Shown piece by piece: positions 13,706 through 23,565 of a stretch of DNA of 64,000 nucleotides. Each line of letters starts with the position of its first letter. The first letter of the stretch is position 1. The stretch is taken from the NCBI GenBank assembly GCA_008828725.1, contig MEHQ01004575.1, positions 172,491 to 236,490 on the forward strand, in the 5' to 3' direction. Under the pieces are notes generated by a model. It worked only from the letters and a program-made list of their open reading frames with translations. It searched no databases and was not told where the DNA came from. A program made the position numbers and the translations under genes. This DNA is from Saccharina japonica (lineage: Eukaryota; Sar; Phaeophyceae; Laminariales; Laminariaceae).

Positions 13706-13907
13706 GACCCCAAACCGGACCCAAAACGGGCCCGAAACGGCGAGAAACGCGGCTGCACCGCTTTCGACGTTTTTTTTGTTGTTCCGAACCTGCGGACCAC
13801 GATATACCTCCATACATCATTAGTGACTGTAAAATTCCCGGAAATATCCTGCCGGATGAAAAGTAAATATTACTGGAGACAAAGACAGCTATTAATAGTG
13901 TTTAAGG

Positions 13908-14403
13908 GGCCCCTTCGGTCATGATGAACCACGAGTCTTCCATCGTTGCAAAAATATATTATTTCGTTTTTTTACAGCAGCGATACTATTTCTGGTATAA
14001 TAACACTATATCAGTACTCCTTACGAAAAACGGCATAGCTCCAGTTCTAATGCTCAGTATTTCGCCCATTCAGTATTTGCGAAGAGCCTAGACCATGGCG
14101 TCTGATCGATATGCCTCCCGAGACACGAATGCTGACCATGGTCTAGGCTCTTCGCAAATACTCAATGGGCGAAATACTGAGCATTAGAACTGGAGCACGA
14201 ATGTTGGCCATGGTCTAGGCTCTTCGCAAATACTCAATGGGCGAAATAATGAGCATTAGAACTGGAGCTATGCCGTTTTCCTTAAGGAGTACTGATAAGT
14301 AAGGTGTTATTATACCAGAAATAGTATTGCTGCTGCAAAAAAAACGAAAAAACAATATTTTTCAACGATGGAAGACTCGTGTTTCATCATGACCGAAGGG
14401 GCC
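13908..14403. mobile_element. Foldback (long inverted-repeat) element, ~496 bp
   Basis: The left end GGCCCCTTCGGTCATGATGA has its reverse complement at the right end (14384-14403). Pairing continues almost without break through about 190 bp on each side, to CCATGG at 14093-14098 and 14136-14141, with a ~37-bp loop. The right arm additionally carries a 72-bp direct duplication (14124-14195 and 14196-14267), so one arm is longer than the other. I could not define a target duplication. No reading frame is present, so mobility would depend on an enzyme supplied elsewhere. Confidence 0.7.
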
Positions 14404-14557
14404 ATTTGAATACTATACTCCTGTGTTTGTTTTTTAGTCATTAGCCGAAAAAAAGGTATACATACGGACTTTAAGCCATTAAATGGTACACTGCGTGATG
14501 TACCCCGGAAAAGGCTTCCTGGCCTGTCTGGTATTGGGCCTGTTATATATGGCTTAG

Positions 14558-14752
14558 TTCGGGTAGGCGATCGGTTAACCTTTAACCAGTATAGCCCAAC
14601 GGACTAATGCCTTAACAAATGGCGTCGACGGCAGGACATGGGTTGCAGTGGTGTTGAGGTCGAATCTCACCTCCACCATGAAAAAGCTTTTAAAAATAAA
14701 AGTGAATTTCCCTATGTCAAGAACATGAAAAATACTCTCTCCCTGGGTTCCC
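14558..14752 (+). mobile_element. tRNA-derived SINE, family S2, copy a
   Basis: The head contains a perfect RNA polymerase III A-box, TAGCCCAACGG (14592-14602), and a B-box-like GGTCGAATCTC (14658-14668). The T-arm-like stem closes with CACCTCCACC. The body continues as AAAAGTGAATTTCCC and CATGTC-AGAAC, and the same tail follows the B-box in the copy at 63.9 kb. The spacing of the two boxes (~65 bp) is longer than in an ordinary tRNA, so this is a tRNA-derived element and not a tRNA gene. A second copy of the head only (14859-14940) lies downstream. Confidence 0.6.
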
Positions 14753-14858
14753 ATAATATTGGAACCGCGAGGCCAAATGGCTTTGACACGACGACCCGTA
14801 TATCCGATCTGTCCTGAATATCCCGCCGGTCCAGGGGGGGCAAATGTTATAAGGCATA

Positions 14859-14940
14859 GTTCGGGTAGGCGATAACCGGTATAGCCCAACGGACTAATGC
14901 CTTAACATATGGCGACGACGGCAGGACATGAGTTGCTGTG
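14859..14940 (+). repeat. Head-only copy of SINE S2
   Basis: The A-box TAGCCCAACGG and the following GACTAATGCCTTAACA and GACGGCAGGACATG repeat the head of the unit at 14558. After this point the sequence diverges and no B-box follows. It is a truncated or duplicated head. Confidence 0.55.
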
Positions 14941-15212
14941 CCGCCCTCTAAGAGTATACCCCTGCACTCCATTGCACGTATGTATCTGTAAATGTCCCAA
15001 ATTGCGTATGAATAGGTACACAAATTCTCGGCTACTCCATTTTCGTTTCACAACTTTATGGCTTACATATGTACGTACTCGTACGCATTTTGAGCCATGT
15101 GTAGGTACAATGGAGCGCAGAGCGTAGGCCCCATATCAGGCAGGCCAGGAAGCCTTTTCCGGTGTACATAACACAGTGTACCTATTAATGGCTAAAAGTC
15201 AAAGGGTATACA

Positions 15213-15894
15213 CATGTTCGGTAAATACCTATTTTCTTGTTCACGACCCACTCATGTTTTTCGCTTCTCCTCCTTCTCCCGCGTTAATAGTCTGTTATAC
15301 CCCCCCACTCCTAAGTATAAACATTATTTTGATGATGTATATTGTGTACAAGGTGCTTATATTTCGGTACAGAGTAGTTTACCGGTACAGGATACCTATA
15401 TACATACATGTATACTAGGAAACGGGAAAGCCGATCCAGGCTGGATTTGTTATTTGACAGAGCATGCACATGCTTTGCACTTTCTGCGCGATTTTTCGAG
15501 AAATCGACTCTGGGATTCATTGATTTCCTCCAAATAACAGCCTGGCTTTCTGATAGGCCGCCTCTTGATAGGTGTGCTCTGCTGTATAGTCGTAAGTCAG
15601 ACCCGGGGTCACAGAAAACAGAAAATGCATTAATATCTCGCTCCCGTCCCCACTACGCACAGCAGTACAAGTCAAGTGCAGACATACATATGTGATAAGA
15701 CTGGGTGTTACCTATGCAGAGGTAATTACCGGTCTTCCTAGCCCATACCATTACACATACTCGTATTTATCGCGATAATAGTTGATAAATAGATTAATAT
15801 TTTGACGTATCATATATGATACGTACGAGTACTTTCTTCCTTCGACTCGTCTCGACGACTTCTGCATACGAGTACGTACGAGGTACCGGTATAC
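15213..15894. other. No gene; non-coding sequence
   Basis: This stretch contains T-rich and TA-rich DNA with many CGTAC/GTACG palindromes. Open frames of up to 107 codons overlap each other in different frames without domain signatures. I see no element boundary in it. Confidence 0.4.
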
Positions 15895-16110
15895 CCGCCA
15901 GGTGCCTTCTTCTGCTGCTGCTGTTGATTTAATTCAAAACTTTTGAATTTCGAGCTATGATATATACCACCAGGAGGGCATCTGGCTCCCTAAAAGAATA
16001 CGGCACGGTATGTTACGCACGTTAAATACCCCGTGATCGTGGGTACGACATATCCATATATAAAAATACTTCAACCGGCTTGTCTCTCCTCGTATATAGC
16101 AGCCAGGTAC
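15895..16110 (+). repeat. Middle-repetitive sequence R6, copy 1
   Basis: The blocks GGGCATCTGG, AATACGGCACGGTAT, AAATACCCCGTGATCGTG and ACTTCAACCGGCTTG-TCTCTCCTCGT recur in the same order at 55283-55508. Similarity is about 75-80% by eye. The unit is of unknown type and has no coding frame. Confidence 0.55.
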
Positions 16111-16255
16111 CAGGCATGTATCATAGGTACATCATCAGTAATAGTAGCTCAGCATTCTAAACAGATGTCCTACCACACACAACAGACAGCATCATCAGTA
16201 AAGGATACGATATGTAAATATTTTTTATAGTGTTGCAAATATATCAGGGGTACGC

Positions 16256-16620
16256 GCGGTGAAGGTCGGGACGGGAAAATGTGGTCGGGACGGGAACGGT
16301 ACGGTACGGGAATGGGAAACCGTCAGATTTTTCGTTCCCGACCGCGATTTCCCGACCGTTACCATCGTCAGTTTCTGTTCCCGAGCTCTACCGTCCCGCG
16401 GTAATGGCCGTGTTCCCGTTCCCGACTGTTTCCCATCCCACTGTCTGCCCATTCCCGACTATTCCCGTCCCGCTGTCCGCCCAATCCCGACTATTCCCAT
16501 CCCACTGTCATGTAAGTGATTCCCGTCCCATCCCGACCATGGGGCACAGCTTCTCCCATCCCGCATCTCACTATTGGGGCAGATATTCCCATTCCATTTA
16601 CCGCCGATTTTTTCGTTTTC
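16256..16620. repeat. Subterminal degenerate array (GGTCGGGACGGGAA / TTCCCGACC)
   Basis: Short 9-12-bp units of TCCCGAC/TCCCGTCCC type are iterated many times, with CGGTACGGTACGGG interspersed. They start just inside the left terminus of the hAT-like element. Subterminal motif arrays of this kind are known in hAT elements as transposase-binding sites; that role is inferred here. Confidence 0.65.
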
Positions 16621-17214
16621 CCATCGCATGACCATGGATGGATGCAAGTGCGTATACTGCATTTTTACTCGTATATTTCCGAACTATAAACAAATCGTTA
16701 CGCGCGAATACTATATTTCCTTTTTTCTTTATTTTTCCCTCTCGTTTTTTTTAATTGAATTTCAAACAATAAGTTAAGATAATTGATTCAACGATATCAA
16801 TCCAGGACCAGACTTACACCTGCGTATAGAGATATGCTGTTGAATACCATATTCTTATAATTGTCTGAGCTCAGCAAAACGTCAGTTCTCGACGCTCGGG
16901 CCATTTTCATACCTCAGGAAAACCTGAGTTCTCGACGCTCGTGCCTCGCGCTCCGTACCCCCCGCCGTGATGAATGTTTTGAAAGTTTACATCCAAGTTC
17001 TTCTAGTGTTTATCCACTTACGATACGCGTTCTGTCCCTTGGCATCGTAATTGGGGACCTTAACCTTATCCCTCTCGCCGGCGGCCTGGGCCGACGGCGA
17101 TGTTCCCTTGTTTAGTACGTTATAATAAATCGGGTCGTACATTTGGGAAGCATTATTCATAGTCGAGAATAAAACCAAGAACACTCACACCACCACCCGG
17201 CCCAAAGACAAAAC

Positions 17215-17364
17215 ATGGCATCAAGCATGGACGTTGTGGAGGTGGAGGATCCCGGCGGATCTGCTTCGGCGCCTCAAGCAGCGCCAAAGCAATCAGCCCC
17301 GGTTCCTGCTCCTATTGGCACCGTTCTAGCGAATGTTATACTCGTACTCGAAGAAGACTTTTGA
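17215..17364 (+). CDS. 49-codon N-terminal fragment, probably of the hAT element's transposase gene
   Basis: An ATG in good context (AAAACATGG) opens a frame with coding-like composition: MASSMDVVEVEDPGG, then Ala/Pro/Gln-rich sequence, ending in VLANVILVLEEDF and TGA at 17362-17364. The region upstream (16861-17214) looks like a leader, with a GC-rich hairpin at 17074-17100. The frame stops where the right-hand TTCCCGACC array begins, as expected if an internal deletion removed the rest of the gene. It has no recognisable domain. The assignment to a transposase rests only on its position inside hAT-type ends. Confidence 0.45.
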   Translation: MASSMDVVEVEDPGGSASAPQAAPKQSAPVPAPIGTVLANVILVLEEDF

Positions 17365-17398
17365 TTATACCCTTTTCAGTCGTTGTCTCCAGCGTGTG

Positions 17399-17660
17399 TT
17401 CCCGACCGTGTTCCCAACAATTCCCCGACTGCGTTTCCCGACCGTATTCCCGACCGTATTCCCGACCCGGTTCCCGACCCATTCCCGACCCATTCCCGAC
17501 CTATTCCCGACCCATTCCCGACTTATTCCCGACCTATTCCCGACCCGTTCACCGATCATTTCCCGTACCGCCGAAAATTTTCCCGTACCGTACCGTACCG
17601 CCAAAAATCGGTTCCCGTCCCGTCCCGTACCGCCAAAGAATCGTGTTCTTCCCGTCCAAT
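17399..17660. repeat. Subterminal degenerate array (TTCCCGACC)n
   Basis: At least a dozen units of TTCCCGACC(C/G)(A/G/T) type with a ~12-bp period are followed by CCGTACCGCC repeats. The array lies inside the right half of the hAT-like element, in the opposite orientation to the left array, so the pair is roughly symmetrical about the element's centre. Confidence 0.7.
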
Positions 17661-17904
17661 CCCGTCAACCAAGATAGGTTTCGAGCCACTCTCACGATCA
17701 ACATTCCCAGTCCCCGCAGGATAAAAACAGCACCCGGGAAATTTTTCCATAGCGCCCCTCGGGCAGACGAAAGAAACAAGGCCCTTGCACGCCTTGCTCG
17801 GCGGGGCAGACCGGATGCAATTCCGCGCTTAGCGCGCTCTCCGTTGGCCTGCCCGGCACCGCGCGTACCCCTGAAATAAATGGCATTATGTCGTTTATAT
17901 AGCG

Positions 17905-18834
17905 TTGTAATAATTGGCATGCGTGTTGATCTTTGTGTTGTGGTTTTGTGTGACACCTAGGGATGTACATCAACTCATAGTCACGTGTTGATTGTGATTA
18001 TTTTTGGTGATTAATTTTAATCATCACGTCATGTGATTAAGTCTTGTTGATTGTTGACTATATATCAACTGGTCATTATTAGTTGATTATAGTACATACT
18101 ATAACCATGATTAGTTGATTATTTTTGAATTGATAGGGGCGTTTTGTGATGTAATCGTGAACAAATATTCCTCCGGCGCACATTGCCATAAATGACCTAA
18201 TCAATGATTAGTTGATTATGGAAATGATTCATGATTATTTGATTATGTTTTAATCAAGAAGAGGCGTTTTGTGCTGTAACGAAAACAATCAATATTCAAC
18301 CGATAATCATGATTATTAATCACATTATCGTGTAGTTGATTGTGTTCATATTAACCAACTAATCATCACATCATCGTGTAGTTGATTGTGTTGATATGAA
18401 CCAACTAACCATGATTAAATCAACACGGTTTGGACAAATTAAACAACAATCAAATCAACCCCGAAAAAGAGTCAATGTACACCCCTAGTTACACCTTTTG
18501 CCTTGGTTCGCCCATTTTCTGGACAGAGAACATCCTGGCGAAGCCACACGCAAAGAAGATCAAGCAGAACATCCCAACAACAGCCCAACACCCAACCTTG
18601 TGTGAGTGACCACTTATGGTGCAGATCAAACGTAAACTTCATGGCCGAGCCACTACCCTCGTCCCTACAAAGTATAATATAATGCTGCACAAAATCTAAA
18701 CGCATAATAACCCGAGAAGGAGGATGTTTCAAATCATCAGTTTCGGGGCGACTGGCATATACGTCCTGACATATTATTATACGTAGTGCGGTAAGTGTTA
18801 TCATCGTCGGTACAGCAGTATAAAATAGTGCGTA
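17905..18834 (+). repeat. Middle-repetitive sequence R1, copy 1, broken by two insertions
   Basis: CGTTGTAATAATTG at about 17905 and TTGCCTTGGTTCGCCC from 18498 onward match the R1 copies at 56023-56780 (plus strand) and 46110-46790 (minus strand). The three copies also share CACACGCAA and AACCTTGTGTGAGT. In this copy a hAT-like MITE (17958-18487) sits in the middle, and LTR element A starts at 18835. The remaining R1 sequence is not found on the far side of element A. R1 has no open frame and its own ends are not defined. Confidence 0.65.
17958..18487. mobile_element. hAT-like MITE, family M1, copy 1 (530 bp)
   Basis: The left end is TAGGGATGTACATCAACTC and the right end is its near-complement (GAGTCAATGTACACCCCTA). 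The flanks GTGACACC (17950-17957) and GTTACACC (18488-18495) are an 8-bp target duplication with one change. The interior is AT-rich with repeated TGATTAGTTGATTA / TAATCAACTAATCA palindromes and two GGCGTTTTGTG-TGTAAC blocks. It is about 90% similar to the copy at 55517-55995. It is non-autonomous, with no frame. Confidence 0.85.
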
Positions 18835-19235
18835 TGTTACTGTCAGGTCCCCTGGGCCAACATACCACACGTATATGTGGAAACCCCTTTGGTTATACGT
18901 CACCAAACCTCGAGGCGTCCGTCCTCTCTAAAGGAGCTCCCGTACCCCCACAGGGCTAAACACCCCGAAGGGCTTCTGTCCTTGTCTCTTTATCCGCTTA
19001 GGGCGTAGTGTCCCCTACCATACAGCGGACCACCATGTCGACGCATGGAGACGGCAGGCGGGTGTGCTGATCACCCCCTGTTTACTCTCTCTTGGTCTCC
19101 CTCGTCCTCTTGTCCGAGCTACACCGCTTGTCCATCCTTTTGCTGTTTACACGAGTTGCTCTCGGCGCGTATCGCCGAAGGCCGTGGTGCTCGTAACACC
19201 CGCGCAGCAGATAGAAGCTTAGGCCCTACTAAGAT
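18835..19235 (+). repeat. 5' LTR of element A
   Basis: The LTR begins TGTTACTGTCAGG and ends CTACTAAGAT. The same sequence recurs at 37693-38092, starting TATTACTGTCAGG. The border was set by the end of the shared sequence and by the TGG of the primer-binding site that follows immediately. It does not end in the canonical CA. Confidence 0.85.
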
Positions 19236-19249
19236 TGGCATCGACGGTC
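19236..19249 (+). other. Primer-binding site of element A
   Basis: TGGCATCGACGGTC follows the 5' LTR with no gap. TGG is the complement of the CCA end of a tRNA. I cannot name the tRNA; it is not the usual initiator-Met sequence of plant elements. Confidence 0.6.
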
Positions 19250-19290
19250 TCTCGATTTATCGAACCTCCTTTTGTCCCTGAGCTTTCAAG

Positions 19291-19870
19291 ATGGAAAACG
19301 ACAACGCGAACGGAGCCGAAGAATCGAAGAATATGGAGCCTCCGAACAACAACAACGTCGAGACTCCCGTTGCTCCGAGCAACAACAACAAGACTCCTGC
19401 TGCTTCCAGCAACAACAACAACGAGTTCTCCGGCGCTGCCGACAACAGCGACATGGAACTGGAAACATCCCAGTACGCCAACTCCGTGGCTGACTCCTGC
19501 ATCGTCGACCTGTCCTCCACGACGGCCAAGGTGCGATTCATTGTGGACAAGGAGCTGGATCGGCTGATGACAGGCGAGATCACGCAGCTGTCATCGCAGA
19601 CCAACCTGCTGATGGAACGTCTGGTGAGTATTACTGGTTCCTTGTCGGGTGCAAACTCTGTCACCCAAGCGTCGGGTTGGTCTTCTCTTTCCACCCCTCT
19701 GTCCTTCGCGCAAGTAGCCGCAAGCCCCAAAACCACAGCACTCACAGCTAGCGATGTACGTAGGCTGCCCCGTCTCGATGGTAGTCCCGATGTCGATGTC
19801 GTAGCTGTGCTGTCTCAATTTCGCTTGGTCGCTGGTTTCAAAGCGAAGACTGTCCGTCCCAACGATGAAC
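19291..19870 (+). pseudogene. Element A gag, N-terminal part (split)
   Basis: The frame starts with ATG at 19291 (MENDNANGAEESKN) and has an Asn/Ala-rich start. It reaches a capsid-like segment, VVAVLSQFRLVAGFKAK...NDE, where element B begins. The frame open beyond 19870 reads into B's LTR and is not gag. The continuation is at 30903, where the GAAC target duplication is repeated and the same codon phase resumes. Gag packages the element RNA in virus-like particles, known from the family. Confidence 0.75.
19867..19870. other. Target site duplication of element B (left copy)
   Basis: GAAC immediately left of B's LTR recurs immediately right of B at 30903-30906. Both copies lie in gag of element A in the same codon phase. 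Confidence 0.8.
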
Positions 19871-20448
19871 TGAAACGATTTGTTCTCTGTGCTTGCGCTC
19901 CTACTGACCCCTCTATGGGCGGGGCATCCTCACTCTGCTATTCCTCTACCTCGAGCAGCCGTGTGCCATGCACGTGCCGCTCCACAAGCCTGCATCCCAA
20001 CTCAGACCGTACATATATCATCACATTTGTCTGACCTGCGCCTCCATAGGCTGCCATCTGCGGGTAGTAGTATTGCTGAGCCATCCTAGTTCCGTCTCTC
20101 GTCTCAAGGTGGTGACAGGACAGGTGCTGTTAGCGTGGTTTGGGTCTCAGAGTTCGTGAGCTGCTCTTCTCCAGGAAAGCTCTGAGGGCATGCGCACTCC
20201 ATACACCAACGAGAGTGCTAGGAGGCATTATTTCCTGGGGAATATTCTCATCATCGACCCTTTTGGTTTTGATTGGCTGACTTGCTCCGCATGGATCTCG
20301 TCTTTGCTTCGCATGCCAGCCCCTCAGGCAGCCCTCTTTTAGGCAACCACCTCGTTTGGCTTCAATCCAGCGGCTGCACTCGTGTCTACCTTACATGGCT
20401 CTCGACGCCTACCTTAGCAATGCCCTGTTGAGCCAAACCGCCGTAACA
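19871..20448 (-). repeat. 3' LTR of element B
   Basis: On the minus strand it begins TGTTACGGCGG and ends CGTTTCA. It is nearly identical to 30324-30902. The shared sequence ends sharply at both borders. Confidence 0.92.
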
Positions 20449-20460
20449 TCCCCCCCAGCT
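20449..20460 (-). other. Polypurine tract of element B
   Basis: Read on the minus strand the bases just before the 3' LTR are AGCTGGGGGGGA. A purine run at this place primes plus-strand DNA synthesis in LTR elements. Confidence 0.75.
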
Positions 20461-20665
20461 TGTTGGCTCTAGAGCCAGCAACGCGGTATGACGGGCGGTA
20501 AGTACTCGCAAGCTTAGTGTCGGAAAAACCCTCGCCGGTACATACTGAGTTAAGTACTAACCACGGCTGTTGCACACTCTGCTGCGTTCCTACTATGGCC
20601 TTGCTGCTGCCTTGTACCGGTGTTCGGGGTTACGCCTCCCAGGGCATTGGGATCCTTGGCCTGGC

Positions 20666-22321
20666 TTACCTCGTCGGTTTCACCTTCCTCCTTAAACACT
20701 TCTTCACTTCTGAGACTGTCAACTCTTCCCAATCGTTGTCTGGGAATCTGACGCGCCAGTAAGGCGAACATAAGTTGTAAACCTGTCCTACCCGGTCTAT
20801 CTGCTTACCTCCCACCGCGTGCGACCTAGTGAATGTTGTTCCTATCGGGAATTGGGCTAGGGCCTCACTTCTACTTAAGCGCGCGCGTTGCTTCGGATCG
20901 GGTGCTTTCTGGGTTTGTTCTGCTCTAGGGGGGTGTAGGTTCCATAGGGCATGAAAGGTATCTAGCTGTAGTGGAGCAAAACTGTCTAACGCTTCGGTTT
21001 CTGTGACCCAGTCTGAGGAAACGCCATCTAGAAACCTTCCTCGGTACTCCCAACGAACTGTCCCTGATTCACTCGCCACGCTTCTGCGGTCTAGTAGCGT
21101 ATACATCGGCGCTGCTGCGACCGAGTCTCCTTTGAGACCCAGGTCTGCCCCCCACGCTATTTGCGCAAACTCGTCCCCTATGGGGTGCCTCAGGTCCGAT
21201 GAGCGCCTGTAGAAGGGCTTGAGTGATGCTACAGACACAGTGCGGGATCGTTCTCTTCTCCCTTCCATCTCTATAACCGTGCTCAGACCCTTAAACACGA
21301 CCTTAGTCACAGTCCACGGACCTGTCCATTTCTCGTGGACCAACTTTGGTCCCATCCCCTGTCGGAAGAGCGAGCTATCGCTCTCCCGCGCCAAGACTAG
21401 GTCTCCCTCGGCTACGTTTACCCCTGCCGATGGTCTCGATATCTTGGCGTTACGGCGTTGTCTGGCTGACTCCTTATCCTCGTGGATCGTCTTCAGAGCA
21501 TCTGCAACCTCCCGCATGTTGTGCCTGCGATTCTCGATGAAGTTGCTGAGACCACCTGTGGCCTCGGTGTCATCCATCTGTGGGACCAACATGCCAAGCG
21601 TTGTGCGCGGGCTACGACCGAAGAGGAGCTGGAAGGGGGTCATGGCGGAGGGTAACGATGGGTCTGGCATTGTACGTTTGATCCAACAAGCAGCGGCAAC
21701 GTACTCATCCCACCTAGTCGGCCAGGCCTTGCAGAGCTCAGAGAGCACATCTTGGATCCCGGCTCCTACTCTCTCTACGCCCCCCTGACCCCTGGGGTGA
21801 TCTGCCGGGCCGAACTTTATGGGTACCTTCAACCATCGACATAGGTGCTCCATTACGGCAGCCGTGAATTCCCCCCCACCGTCGGCCCTAATGAACGAGG
21901 GCACCCCAAATGTGAGGCGGAGATCTAGGAGCAGACGGGCGACTCCGTGTGCCTCCTTCGATGGCAAAGGGTATGCGAAGGGGAAGCGGGAAGCTCTATC
22001 CACTACAAGTAGTAGGTATTCGTTTCCTGCTTCCGACGTGTTCGGGAACTTCTGCAGGTCTACCTCTAGTACCTCCCACGGCTCCAGAAATCTGGCGGGC
22101 AGCATTGCTACCTGTTGCCTACGCGACCGCTTCCTGCACCTACACCCACACGATAATACGTACTCTCGTGTGTCTCTACACATGCCAGGCCAATGGAATC
22201 GGTCTCGTAACAACGATAAGGTTCTTGCGACGCCGGGGTGTCCATGTTGGCAGTTTATCAAAGCTAGCAGTTCCGGCACCAGGCCGTTTGGGACGGCCAG
22301 CACCGACGTTCGTCTTACCAA
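20666..22321 (-). pseudogene. Element B integrase with C-terminal extension
   Basis: The protein starts with an HHCC-like region (CQHGHPGVARTLSLL...RFHWPGM...CGCRC) whose cysteine spacing is slightly irregular. The catalytic core follows with Asp in VLEVDLQKFP, Asp in FIRADGGGEF and Glu in GQGGVERVG; the last two are separated by 35 residues, so the D,D-35-E triad is intact. Beyond the core are a GDLVL / KWTGPWTV GPY/F-like module and then about 190 extra residues. These include a chromodomain-like WEYRGRFLDG and a closing PYWRVRFPDNDWEELT segment. The integrase frame differs from that of the upstream linker, so a frameshift near 22400 separates them. This domain joins element cDNA to the chromosome. 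Confidence 0.85.
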
Positions 22322-22380
22322 CGTCCCACTTCGCTCGATGTCCAGCCACAGGAGGCTCTGGTCATCTATCAGGTACCTAT

Positions 22381-22929
22381 CTATGTCTGCTTTTGTGAAA
22401 CCGTGGCCACCTCTCCCCCCTCTCCCTGGCTACACAATGCTTGCCTGAGTTTCCTTAAGAAAGGGTCCGCTGTTTGCATCCTGACCAAGTGAGGCAAGTC
22501 TTGCAGCGACTGGATGGCACGTTCTATCGCCATCGTCACCGGCGGTTCTCCCTGCCGTGCCGACCCCTCCCCCCTCGCGGCAAGTCTGTTCTCGACGGGG
22601 TCAGGCGTGGGCAGGTCGCTTGCATCCGGCGGAGACGGGTGTCCCGAAACCTGTAGCGGGTCTTCCACCGACTTCCGACCCGGCCACGGTTTTTCTTCGG
22701 GTGGTTGCAACGTCGCTGGTGGACACGGCATTCTCGCGGAGCGAAGGGGGCGGGAGGGGGCTTCCTGGAGCGGGATTAGGCGTACGGATGGGGTGCGAGC
22801 GCGAGCGGACCGCCTTACTGGCAGAGCCACGTCGCCGGATTCCATTGCTGCAACTCGATCGTGGAACGGCAAGGTGGCGAGTTGCGAGTCCCTGGCTAGG
22901 TTGTCAGAGTGTTCGGGCGGTTCTTCCAA
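22381..22929 (-). pseudogene. Element B RNase H-integrase linker
   Basis: A Pro/Arg/Ser-rich segment (VRRSARARTPSVRLIP, ATLQPPEEKPWPGRK) connects RNase H to integrase in the same frame as RNase H. It ends at TAG at 22381, while the frame +1 to it continues into integrase as DIDRYLIDDQSLLWLDIE. This indicates an indel shortly before 22400. An in-frame TAG at 23023-23025 separates it from RNase H. No catalytic motif is expected here. Confidence 0.6.
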
Positions 22930-23022
22930 AATGTGTACGGTCCGTGGGATACTATCGACGATCGCACTCAGCAGAGATGGGGCTCGTGTGCTACTCGGAC
23001 CTTCCGTGCTGACTACATGTTT

Positions 23023-23565
23023 CTACCGGACCCCCCCCGAGTCTACTAATCCCTCATCCAGCGGTTCGACTTCTTTCAACAGGTGACCATCGAGAACCGG
23101 GCCCTTGGGGCCGACGTAGTCGATACATTTTCCCGAGGATGCGTCGTCCGGGAAAGAGTCGTCGATCGAATCGCCCGCTGGATCCGGTAGGAGCAGGCGG
23201 GATAAGGCGTCAGGTAGTTGGTGTGACGTTCCCGCCCGCCACTTCATGATTATGTCAAATTCGCCAAGGCGTAACGACCATCGGTATAGCTTGGGGGCGA
23301 GGTTTCGGTTACGAAATAACCAAAGCAGCGCGGAACAATCTGTAACGAGAGTGAACGTTCTACCAGACACGAAGGGGCGAAAATGGACTACAGCCCATAG
23401 AACTGCCATGCGCTCCCTTTCGGTGGCTCCTCGTCGTGAATCGATTCGCGACCACCGATGGCTAGCGTAGGCGACGACACGCTCGACCCCCTCGTGCTCC
23501 TGCGTTAGAGCAGCACCTGCTCCTAATGCGCTGGCGTCGGTGTGCAACACAAACGGACTGTCCTA
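23023..23565 (-). pseudogene. Element B RNase H
   Basis: FVLHTDASALGAGAALTQ carries the DAS-x-x-G-x-G start typical of Ty3/gypsy RNase H. It is followed by GATERERMAVLWAVVHF with the conserved Glu, then LVTDCSALLWLF with Asp, and WRAGTSHQLPDALSRL at the end. It is preceded in the same frame by an in-frame TAG (23563-23565) just before DSPFVLHTDAS and followed by a second TAG (23023-23025). The domain degrades the RNA strand of the RNA/DNA hybrid. The two nonsense codons mark this copy as dead. Confidence 0.85.

Larger units (their letters stand above)
14453..15212. repeat. Inverted-repeat-flanked segment (possible composite element)
   Basis: About 85 bp at 14453-14540, including GGAAAAGGCTTCCTGGCCTG, reads as the reverse complement of 15125-15212. 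Between the arms lie one SINE-like unit and a second copy of its head. The arms are roughly 85-90% identical by eye. This may be a non-autonomous inverted-repeat element that acquired a SINE, or an inverted duplication. No target duplication was found. Confidence 0.5.
16245..17873 (+). mobile_element. hAT-like DNA transposon, internally deleted derivative (1629 bp)
   Basis: The two ends are a perfect 17-bp inverted repeat, CAGGGGTACGCGCGGTG at 16245-16261 and its complement at 17857-17873. They are flanked by an 8-bp target duplication with one mismatch (AAATATAT at 16237-16244, AAATAAAT at 17874-17881). CAGGG-type ends with 8-bp duplications are the signature of the hAT superfamily. Inside are two inverted-orientation arrays of a degenerate TTCCCGACC / GGTCGGGA motif (16256-16620 and 17399-17660) and a 5' gene-like region leading to a 49-codon frame. 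No DDE catalytic domain remains, so this copy cannot encode a working transposase. Confidence 0.8.

Noticed and set aside
19871..20034. Gag of element A appearing to continue to 20034
   Set aside because: From 19871 the bases are the LTR of element B, repeated at 30324; the extra residues are not gag.
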